Part shown: one piece after another, positions 1 through 5,374 of the stretch | Position numbering within the stretch: position 1 is the first letter of the stretch | Layout: every line of letters starts with the position of its first letter | Source: Caulobacterales bacterium RIFOXYB1_FULL_67_16 | GTDB lineage: Bacteria; Pseudomonadota; Alphaproteobacteria; Caulobacterales; Caulobacteraceae | DNA: 5,374 nt | Assembly (NCBI GenBank): GCA_001796045.1 | Contig: MGLN01000028.1 | Span: 23,452-28,825 of the forward strand | Direction of reading: 5' to 3' | Made by a program: the position numbers and the translations under genes | Notes under the pieces: model-generated | The model's input: only the letters and a program-made list of their open reading frames with translations | The model's database searches: none | Told to the model about the DNA's origin: nothing

Positions 1-1
1 C

Positions 2-445
2 AACCGCATCATCTCGGGCCTGTCGCGCGGCGTCGTGGTGGTGGAGGCGGAGATCAAGTCGGGATCCCTGATCACCGCCCGACTGGCGGCCGAACAGGGG
101 CGCGACGTCTTCGCCGTGCCGGGCTCGCCGCTGGACCCGCGCGCCAGGGGGCCGAACGAACTGCTGCGCCAGGGCGCCATCCTCTGCGAGGGGATCGAGG
201 ACATCGAGCGCGCCTTCAACACCCTGCGCAGCCTGCGCGCGCCGCCGACGGATCCCATGGACTATGGCGAGGTGGACGACGCCTTCCTGGATCGCGTCGC
301 CGCCCTGCTCTCCCCCACCCCGACGCCGCGCGACGAGATCGCTCGCGCCCTGAACGCCCCGATGGGCCAGGTGGCGGCCGCACTGCTGGAGCTGAGCCTG
401 GCGGGCCGCGCCGAGCTGCTGCCGGGCGGTCTGGCGTCCATATAG
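2..445 (+). CDS. dprA: DNA-processing protein DprA, C-terminal part (5' end outside window)
   Basis: DprA (Smf) binds incoming single-stranded DNA in the cytoplasm, protects it and loads RecA during natural transformation; it is also present in many bacteria not known to be competent. The frame is open from base 2 and gives 147 residues before a TAG stop. It opens with NRIISGLSRG, the conserved end of the family's Rossmann-like nucleotide-binding fold, followed by VVVVEAEIKSGSLITARLA, GRDVFAVPGSPLDPRARGPN and LLRQGAI, all hallmark DprA segments (about residues 1-65). After a variable linker, about residues 100-147 (starting PTPTPRDEIARAL) look like the small winged-helix domain found at the C-terminus of many DprA proteins. 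The gene lies 138 bases upstream of topA on the same strand, a common pairing. No frameshift or internal stop is visible. The family is certain; whether it acts in competence in this organism cannot be judged here. Confidence 0.95.
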   Translation, partial: NRIISGLSRGVVVVEAEIKSGSLITARLAAEQGRDVFAVPGSPLDPRARGPNELLRQGAILCEGIEDIERAFNTLRSLRAPPTDPMDYGEVDDAFLDRVAALLSPTPTPRDEIARALNAPMGQVAAALLELSLAGRAELLPGGLASI

Positions 446-457
446 TGAAGTCTCTTC

Positions 458-476
458 CGGATTCGTCTTCGATCCG
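458..476 (+). other. Short hairpin 12 bases after dprA stop; possible weak terminator
   Basis: The arms CGGAT (458-462) and ATCCG (472-476) pair perfectly. With T463 bulged, CG (464-465) can also pair with CG (470-471), leaving a four-base TCTT loop. It lies just beyond the dprA stop, where a terminator or 3'-end stabilising structure would be expected. No run of T follows on the + strand, so it does not meet the classical intrinsic-terminator pattern. It could be a processing or attenuation structure, or chance. Confidence 0.25.
460..464. promoter_or_regulatory. GANTC site (candidate CcrM methylation site) in the dprA-topA gap
   Basis: The bases GATTC match GANTC, the target of the cell-cycle-regulated methyltransferase CcrM in Alphaproteobacteria. 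In Caulobacter, promoter-borne GANTC sites can affect transcription through the methylation-sensitive regulator GcrA. I found only two GANTC sites in the whole window, this one and 1673-1677 inside topA. This one overlaps the hairpin stem and lies 120 bases before the topA start. A regulatory role is inference only. Confidence 0.3.
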
Positions 477-527
477 TGATAGTCACCCGATATTCCGCAA
501 GTTTACGGGCGTCCGGGGGCCGGTGCA

Positions 528-550
528 TTGACACATGGCTCCGCTCCAAC
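528..550 (+). promoter_or_regulatory. Candidate sigma70-type promoter for topA
   Basis: TTGACA at 528-533 is a perfect -35 hexamer and close to the caulobacterial TTGACG consensus. GCTCCAAC at 543-550 matches seven of eight positions of the Caulobacter -10 pattern GCTANAWC. The spacing is shorter than usual (nine bases between the two elements), and no good -10 hexamer lies at the standard 16-18 base distance. It is the best promoter-like signal in the gap, with transcription expected to begin some 20-30 bases before the topA start codon. It may be fortuitous. Confidence 0.28.
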
Positions 551-583
551 CACGTTCGCGCCCCTTCCCGAGACCGAACACGC

Positions 584-3214
584 ATGAACCTCGTCATCGT
601 CGAGAGCCCCGCAAAGGCCAAGACCATCAATAAATACCTCGGCTCCGGCTACGAGGTTCTGGCCTCCTACGGCCACGTCCGCGACCTGCCGTCCAAGGAC
701 GGATCGGTCCTGCCCGACGACGACTTCTCCATGCACTGGGAGGCCGACGCCAAGGGCGCAAAGCGCCTGTCCGAAATCGCTGAGGCCGCCAAGCGCGCCG
801 ACCGCGTCATCCTGGCGACCGACCCCGACCGCGAAGGGGAAGCCATCAGCTGGCACGTGCTGGAAGTGCTGAACAAGAAGAAGGCGCTGAAAGACACCCA
901 CGTCGAACGCGTCACCTTCAACGCCATCACCAAGTCCGCCGTCCTCGAGGCCATGGCCAATCCGCGCCAGCTGGATATGGAGCTGGTCGAGGCCTATCTG
1001 GCGCGCCGCGCGCTGGACTATCTGGTCGGCTTCACCCTGTCGCCCGTGCTGTGGCGCAAGCTGCCGGGCGCGCGCTCGGCCGGTCGCGTCCAGTCGGTGG
1101 CGCTGCGCATCGTCGTCGATCGCGAGATGGAGATCGAGAAGTTCAAGCCTCAGGAATACTGGTCCATCGAGGCCGACCTGAACGCCGACAGCCCGCCCTT
1201 CACCGCCCGTTTGGTCAAGCACGCCGGCAAGCGGGTGCAGCGTCTGGACATCAAGGACGAAGCGACCGCCACAGCCGCCCGCGCCGCCATCCAGGCCGGC
1301 GACTTCACCATCAATTCGGTCGAGAAGAAGCCGGTCCGTCGCAACCCGGCGCCGCCCTTCACCACCTCCACCTTGCAGCAGGAGGCCGCACGCAAGCTGG
1401 GCTTCACCGCCCAGCGCACCATGCAGGCGGCGCAAAAACTGTATGAGGGCGTGGACGAGACCGGCGGCCTGATCACCTATATGCGGACCGACGGCGTGTC
1501 CGTCAGCCCCGAGGGTCTGGCCCAGGCGCGCGAGGTGATCGGCAAGGAGTACGGCCCCGCCTATGTCCCGGCCGAACCTCGCCATTACAAGGTGAAGGCG
1601 AAGAATGCTCAGGAAGCGCACGAAGCGATCCGGCCGACCAACATCGCCCGCCATCCCGACAGCCTACGCCTCGATTCCGATCTTCAGCGCCTCTATGAGC
1701 TGATCTGGAAAAGGATGGTCGCCTCGCAGATGGAGGCCGCGCGCCTGGACCGCACCACGGTCGAGATCGAGACCTCCGACGGCCAGACCGGCCTGCGCGC
1801 CACCGGCCAAGTGGTGACCTTCGACGGCTTCCTGGCCGTCTATGAGGAAGGCCGCGACGAGAAGCAGAAGGGCGCGGAAGGCGACGAGGGCGAAGACGAC
1901 ACCAGCCGCCTGCCCGCCCTGAAGGAGGGCGCCAAGGCCAAGGTCGACGCCATCCGCACCGATCAGCACTTCACCGAACCGCCCCCGCGCTATTCGGAAG
2001 CCACCCTGGTCAAGAAGCTGGAAGAACTGGGCATCGGCCGCCCGTCGACCTACGCCTCGACCCTGTCGACCCTGCGCGACCGGGAATATGTGCGGGTGGA
2101 CAAGAACCGCTTCTATCCCGAGGACAAGGGGCGGCTGGTCACGGCCTTCCTGGAGCAGTTCTTCAGCAAATGGGTCGAGTACGACTTCACCGCCGCCCTT
2201 GAGACGCGTCTGGACGAGGTATCGGCCGGCGATCTGAACTGGAAGGTGCTGCTGCGCGAGTTCTGGCAGGACTTCCACGCCGCGACCCAAGCCGCGGGGG
2301 AACTGCGCACCACAGCCATTCTGGACGCCCTGAACGAGAGCCTGGGCGCCCATATCTTCCCCGACAAGGGCGACGGGTCCGACCCGCGCGAATGCCCCCT
2401 GTGCCACCAGGGCCAACTGAGCCTGAAGACCAGCCGGTTCGGCGCCTTCATCGGCTGCTCGCGCTATCCTGACTGCAAATACACTCGCCCCGTCGCCAGT
2501 CCTTCGGCCGAGGACGGGTCGGCCGAGAGCGGCGATCGCGAACTGGGGGTCGATCCGGCGACCGGACACCCCGTGCAGCTGAAGATCGGCCGCTTCGGCC
2601 CCTATGTCGAAATCGCGCCGCCGGACGGCGAGAAGCCGAAACGCTCGTCCCTGCCCAAGGGCTGGTCGCCGGCGTCCCTGACGCTGGACCAGGCTCTGCG
2701 CCTGCTGGCCCTGCCGCGCGAGGTCGGGGTTCACCCCGAGGACGGCAAGATGATCACGGCGGGCCTGGGCCGTTACGGTCCCTTCGTCCTGCACGCCGGC
2801 ACCTACGCCAATGTCTCGGACATCGACGAGGTGTTCGAGGTCGGTCTGAACCGCGCCGTCGCCCTGCTGGCCGAGAAGCGCGCGGGTCGTCCCGGTCGCG
2901 GCGCGGCTGCGGCGCCGCTGAAGGACCTGGGCGCCCACCCGGAGACGGGCGAGCCGATCCACGTCATGGCCGGCCGCTTCGGCCCCTATGTGAAGTCGGG
3001 CAAGATCAACGCCACCCTGCCCAAGGGCACGGCGCCCGAAGACCTGACCCTGGAAGCCGCCCTGCCGCTTCTGGCCGCCAAGGCCGGCGCGGCGCCGAAG
3101 AAGAAGGCCCCGGCGGCGAAGAAGGCGGCTGCACCGAAGAAGGCTGCGGCTGCGAAGAAGTCCGCCGCCAAGAAGGCGCCGGCGAAGAAGGCCAAGGCGA
3201 AGGCGGAAGGCTGA
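584..3214 (+). CDS. topA: DNA topoisomerase I (type IA, omega protein)
   Basis: TopA relaxes negatively supercoiled DNA by cutting one strand through a 5'-phosphotyrosine and passing the other strand, preventing hypernegative supercoiling behind RNA polymerase. The 876 residues start with the TOPRIM domain: VIVESPAKAK (residues 4-13, Glu7) and the Mg-binding ATDPDREGE (78-86, Asp80, Asp82, Glu86). The core has SAGRVQSVALR (165-175), the active-site ITYMRTD (297-303, nucleophile Tyr299, Arg301), EAHEAIRPT (344-352) and GIGRPSTYASTL (483-494). One tetracysteine zinc ribbon follows (Cys604, 607, 625, 631), then three topoisomerase C-terminal repeats (about 654-711, 715-764, 781-833), each with a G-R-F/Y-G-P-Y/F-V core, and a basic Lys/Ala/Pro tail (839-876). 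ATG at 584 is chosen because the conserved N-terminus begins exactly there; the ribosome site is weak (GAG at 570-572). An acidic insert (422-439) sits in the core. The frame is open further upstream to 476, but that part resembles nothing conserved. Confidence 0.98.
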   Translation: MNLVIVESPAKAKTINKYLGSGYEVLASYGHVRDLPSKDGSVLPDDDFSMHWEADAKGAKRLSEIAEAAKRADRVILATDPDREGEAISWHVLEVLNKKKALKDTHVERVTFNAITKSAVLEAMANPRQLDMELVEAYLARRALDYLVGFTLSPVLWRKLPGARSAGRVQSVALRIVVDREMEIEKFKPQEYWSIEADLNADSPPFTARLVKHAGKRVQRLDIKDEATATAARAAIQAGDFTINSVEKKPVRRNPAPPFTTSTLQQEAARKLGFTAQRTMQAAQKLYEGVDETGGLITYMRTDGVSVSPEGLAQAREVIGKEYGPAYVPAEPRHYKVKAKNAQEAHEAIRPTNIARHPDSLRLDSDLQRLYELIWKRMVASQMEAARLDRTTVEIETSDGQTGLRATGQVVTFDGFLAVYEEGRDEKQKGAEGDEGEDDTSRLPALKEGAKAKVDAIRTDQHFTEPPPRYSEATLVKKLEELGIGRPSTYASTLSTLRDREYVRVDKNRFYPEDKGRLVTAFLEQFFSKWVEYDFTAALETRLDEVSAGDLNWKVLLREFWQDFHAATQAAGELRTTAILDALNESLGAHIFPDKGDGSDPRECPLCHQGQLSLKTSRFGAFIGCSRYPDCKYTRPVASPSAEDGSAESGDRELGVDPATGHPVQLKIGRFGPYVEIAPPDGEKPKRSSLPKGWSPASLTLDQALRLLALPREVGVHPEDGKMITAGLGRYGPFVLHAGTYANVSDIDEVFEVGLNRAVALLAEKRAGRPGRGAAAAPLKDLGAHPETGEPIHVMAGRFGPYVKSGKINATLPKGTAPEDLTLEAALPLLAAKAGAAPKKKAPAAKKAAAPKKAAAAKKSAAKKAPAKKAKAKAEG
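2587..2991 (+). repeat. Direct DNA repeat within topA C-terminal repeats
   Basis: Twenty-one identical bases occur at 2587-2607 and 2971-2991, exactly 384 bases (128 codons) apart and in the same frame; each copy encodes GRFGPYV. A third, diverged copy encodes GRYGPFV at 2768-2788. The protein repeats are normal for the TopA C-terminal repeat family. The exact codon identity of the outer copies is either strong codon preference or recent recombination between repeats. Confidence 0.75.
3092..3211 (+). repeat. Low-complexity AAG/GCN stretch encoding the TopA basic tail
   Basis: Lysine pairs, almost all AAG-AAG, alternate with Ala/Pro codons, giving units such as KKAAAP, KKAAAA, KKSAA and KKAPA. 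Residues 839-876 contain 15 lysines in 38 positions. Histone-H1-like tails of this kind are common on alphaproteobacterial TopA and presumably add non-specific DNA contacts. Such tracts tend to vary in length between strains by slippage or unequal recombination. Confidence 0.8.
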
Positions 3215-3216
3215 CG

Positions 3217-3241
3217 TCCTTCTCCCCTTGCGGGAGAAGGA
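3217..3241. terminator. Shared hairpin between convergent topA and the glycosidase-like gene
   Basis: The arms TCCTTCTCCC (3217-3226) and GGGAGAAGGA (3232-3241) are perfectly complementary over ten base pairs with a five-base loop (CTTGC). The structure fills nearly the whole 27-base gap, starting two bases after the topA stop and ending directly against the stop of the opposite gene, so it could end transcription from both sides. No T-run follows on either strand, so it is not a textbook intrinsic terminator. It resembles the abundant CTCCC-N-GGGAG palindromes scattered between genes in many high-GC proteobacteria, which may also block exonucleases or act with Rho. Confidence 0.6.
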
Positions 3242-5374
3242 TCAGTTGAGGGTGATCCGCCGCGCGCCCACTGGGATCGCAAGCTCGTCGCCAGACCATT
3301 GCGCGGCCCGCCCGTCGATGCGGACCCGCTCCGGCCGCCCCTCGCCCGCCGGCCATTGCAGCACATAGCCGCCCGGCGGCGTCGCGCCCTCGCCCAAGGT
3401 CAGCACATAGGCCGCCCCCTGTTTGCGATAGGCGTAGGTCAGCGCCCCATAGGCTGTACGAAGATCCTTCACCCCCACGCCCTCGGCCGTGTCCAGCCAG
3501 GCCTCAGGCACGCCGGCGGCCAGCACCAGGGCGTGATCGCGGTCCCGCTCGTAGGCGAACAGGTCCAGGGCTGAGCGGATATAGTCGGAGCTGATCCAGG
3601 CGTGCGGCATGTCGCCGATGAAGCGGGGCTCGCGCTTGTCGCGTCCCACCACCTCGGCCCAGCCGTTCCAGGCCTCGGGCCGGCGGTCGGCCATCAGGAA
3701 GTCCAGCACCGCCAGGGCCCGGTCCTTCTGGCCCAGCCGCACATAGGCGCCGACCAGCCGCCATTCGTAGGGGGTATAGTCCTTCCACGCCGTGCGGTTG
3801 GTCAGGCGGTTCTGGAAGTTTTCCCAATAGAGATCGAAGGTTCGCGTCATCAGTTCGGGCGGAAGATTATCCTGCTCGCCCGACGGCGACAGGGCGATGG
3901 TGGTCGAGGTGGCGTCGAAATCGCCCCGGTCGGCGGCGCCGGCGATCCAGTCGATGTCGTGGTGTGCGGCCGTCGCGACGATGGAGGCGCGGATGTCGGC
4001 GGCGAACTGATCGCGCGCCGCGGCGTAGCGGGCGGCGGGCTCGGCGTCGCCCAGGGTCTGGGCGATGAAGACGGCGTCCTTGTAGCCCAGCAGGCCCCAG
4101 AAATCGTCCCAGTAGGAATAGGCCGCCTTGTCCGAATAGCCCTCATGACTGATCGTCGGGGGCAAGAGGCCGTACAGGTGGCGCTGGCCGGGGGCCTGGA
4201 AGGCGGCGGTGCGGGTGGAGGCGCGCAGTTCGTCCATATAGGCGATGGCCTTCTGCACCTGGGGCCAGACCTGGCGCAGCAGGGCCTCGTCGCCGGTGTA
4301 GCGATAGGTCTCAGCGGCCAGGAAGACGAACTCGCCGTGGCTGTCGTTCTCGGGCACCGGATCGGCGCCCCGCGCATCGACGCAGCAAGGGACCTTGCCG
4401 TTGTCGAACACATAGGGGGCGTACCAGCGCAGATAGTCGGCGGAGTGCTCGGCCATGCCCAGCCGGTTCAGCCCCTCGGCCATCATGGCCCCGTCGCGGA
4501 TCCAGGAACGGTTGTAGCTGCGGGTGCCGGGCTGCAGGATCGGCCCCTGACGCGACATCAGCATATGGGCCAGTGAGGATTTCAAAGCGTCCTCGATCCG
4601 CTGGGCGGCGGGCGGCAGGGTCAGGTCCACCCGGTCCAGCTTCTCACGCCATTCGGCGGCCAAAGCCTGCTCGGCCTGATCCAGAGCGGCGACGCCCTGC
4701 CCGGCCTGCGGCTGGGGCGTCTCGCCCGCCAAGGGCGACAGGAAGCCGAAGGTACGCGTCTCGCCGGGCTGAAGCGTCACCTCGTACAGCAGGGCGCCGG
4801 CCGGCAGGTCCGTGGCGTCGGAGACAGCGACCGGCTCGCCCGCGGGCCGTCGCGCCGTCGGCAAAATCAATGATTGAGGATCGGCCCCTGCGTCGAAGCT
4901 CGAAGCCGCCACAGCGTCCGGCGCGGTCAGGGGCTGGACCCGGACGTCGTCGTTCAGCGTCAGGCTCTCGCCGTCCCAGGCGATCCGCTCGACCGGCGCC
5001 ACCCCGCCCGGAATGGCCAGGAATTGCACCGGCCCATTCACCTGGAACGGCCGCGCCGTCAGGGCCAGGGTCAGGCTGCGCGGCCGGTTGGAGGTGTTGG
5101 TCAGGTCATAGCGGCCCCACAGACGCGCCTGGTCCGGTGAACCATCGGCGAAGCTGGTGATCTTCAGCGTCCAGTCGTCGGCGATCCAGGTTACCGAGGG
5201 AATGGGCAGATCGCCGTCCTTCAGCCCCTGTTCGATATTGACGTCGGCCCAAGTGATCAGCCGGCCGTTATCGACGACGAAGGGTTCGATGCTGGGGCCC
5301 GCGCGGCGCAGTTCGATGGCGCCGTCCTCGCCGATCAGACCGCTCTCCCCGCCCCCGTCCACGCCGACCAGGGT
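3242..5374 (-). CDS. Six-hairpin (alpha/alpha)6 glycosidase-like protein, C-terminal 710 residues (5' end outside window)
   Basis: The frame is open to the right edge (TLVG precedes the GTG at 5360-5362), so the true start is outside. Residues below count from that GTG. About 1-210 are beta-rich, like the N-terminal sandwich domain of (alpha/alpha)6 glycosidases; 222-245 are probably a helical linker. About 250-605 look like the helical barrel: SYNRSWIRDGAMM (282-294, Asp290), VPCCVDARG (324-332), PENDSHGEF (337-345), SYWDDFWGL (416-424), YTPYEWRLVGAY (529-540), GWAEVVGRD (567-575) and GDMPHAWISSDYIRS (583-597). A small beta domain (606-706) ends the protein. This arrangement recalls glucoamylase, debranching and rhamnosidase-type enzymes, but I cannot assign a CAZy family or substrate. 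Asp290, Glu338, Glu344 and Glu570 are candidate acidic active-site residues by position only. From memory, proteins with these motifs are often annotated as discoidin or coagulation-factor-5/8-type domain proteins, so a carbohydrate-binding domain may lie in the missing part. Export cannot be judged without the N-terminus. Confidence 0.85.
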   Translation of the reverse strand, partial: TLVGVDGGGESGLIGEDGAIELRRAGPSIEPFVVDNGRLITWADVNIEQGLKDGDLPIPSVTWIADDWTLKITSFADGSPDQARLWGRYDLTNTSNRPRSLTLALTARPFQVNGPVQFLAIPGGVAPVERIAWDGESLTLNDDVRVQPLTAPDAVAASSFDAGADPQSLILPTARRPAGEPVAVSDATDLPAGALLYEVTLQPGETRTFGFLSPLAGETPQPQAGQGVAALDQAEQALAAEWREKLDRVDLTLPPAAQRIEDALKSSLAHMLMSRQGPILQPGTRSYNRSWIRDGAMMAEGLNRLGMAEHSADYLRWYAPYVFDNGKVPCCVDARGADPVPENDSHGEFVFLAAETYRYTGDEALLRQVWPQVQKAIAYMDELRASTRTAAFQAPGQRHLYGLLPPTISHEGYSDKAAYSYWDDFWGLLGYKDAVFIAQTLGDAEPAARYAAARDQFAADIRASIVATAAHHDIDWIAGAADRGDFDATSTTIALSPSGEQDNLPPELMTRTFDLYWENFQNRLTNRTAWKDYTPYEWRLVGAYVRLGQKDRALAVLDFLMADRRPEAWNGWAEVVGRDKREPRFIGDMPHAWISSDYIRSALDLFAYERDRDHALVLAAGVPEAWLDTAEGVGVKDLRTAYGALTYAYRKQGAAYVLTLGEGATPPGGYVLQWPAGEGRPERVRIDGRAAQWSGDELAIPVGARRITLN

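Noticed and set aside
476..583. N-terminal extension of TopA by 36 residues from an upstream in-frame start
   Set aside because: The extra residues look like translated non-coding DNA and cover the candidate promoter, while the conserved TopA N-terminus (MNLVIVESPAKAK) begins exactly at the ATG at 584.
262..630. Minus-strand open frame spanning the dprA-topA gap
   Set aside because: It overlaps conserved coding sequence of both dprA and topA and has an Arg/Ser/Ala-rich translation without recognisable motifs.
503..2962. Two long minus-strand open frames opposite topA (503-1654 and 1664-2962)
   Set aside because: They lie antisense to an intact, fully conserved topA. Their Gly/Arg/Leu-rich translations show no domain motifs and are typical mirror frames in high-GC DNA.
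3092..3211. Lysine-rich repeat as a tandem repeat locus or CRISPR-like array
   Set aside because: It is in-frame coding sequence for a known type of basic TopA tail, with irregular units and no spacers.
2986..3366. Minus-strand frames crossing the topA tail and the intergenic hairpin
   Set aside because: Their apparent low-complexity Ala/Phe stretches are only the reverse complement of the lysine-rich TopA tail, and they run through both real stop codons.
3602..4576. 324-residue plus-strand open frame opposite the glycosidase-like gene, and shorter ones nearby (3299-3574, 4573-5160)
   Set aside because: The minus-strand frame carries coherent enzyme motifs throughout. The plus-strand translations are Gly/Val/Ala- or Pro/Arg-rich with no family resemblance, as expected for shadow frames.
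5360..5362. GTG at 5360-5362 as the true start of the glycosidase-like gene
   Set aside because: The frame stays open to the window edge, too few bases are visible upstream to judge a ribosome site, and the beta domain appears already under way. An upstream start outside the window is more likely.
1..5374. An undescribed multi-gene system, mobile element, prophage or RNA gene
   Set aside because: Nearly all bases belong to three protein-coding regions. I saw no transposase, integrase, tRNA-like or CRISPR signature in either strand, and the two gaps are 138 and 27 bases.

Overview
The window holds three protein-coding regions from a high-GC genome (roughly two thirds G+C by eye, strong G/C preference at third codon positions): the 3' end of dprA, a complete topA, and a large glycoside-hydrolase-like gene on the opposite strand that runs off the right edge. 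The dprA-topA order, the codon usage and the alphaproteobacterial style of TopA (one tetracysteine zinc ribbon, topoisomerase C-terminal repeats, an alanine/lysine/proline tail) point to an alphaproteobacterium. Caulobacterales, and Brevundimonas in particular, is my best guess. That genus-level placement is an inference, not something the bases prove.

Layout: 2-445 (+) encodes the last 147 residues of DprA, the competence and recombination mediator. A 138-base gap (446-583) holds a small hairpin, one GANTC site and a consensus -35-like hexamer, so topA may have its own promoter while also receiving read-through from dprA. 584-3214 (+) is topA, encoding the 876-residue type IA DNA topoisomerase I, with every catalytic motif intact. 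A 27-base gap (3215-3241) is almost entirely one GC-rich hairpin, which probably serves as a shared bidirectional terminator. 3242-5374 (-) is the C-terminal 710 residues of a protein with an N-terminal beta-sandwich, an (alpha/alpha)6-barrel glycosidase-like core and a C-terminal beta domain; its start is outside the window.

dprA and topA are housekeeping DNA-handling genes that often sit together in this part of the bacterial tree. The convergent sugar-active gene has no evident functional link to them and looks like a separate transcription unit. I found no RNA genes, insertion sequences, CRISPR arrays, prophage or defence modules. I do not see a new multi-gene system here; the most interesting item is the truncated glycosidase-like gene, whose exact family and substrate I cannot assign.
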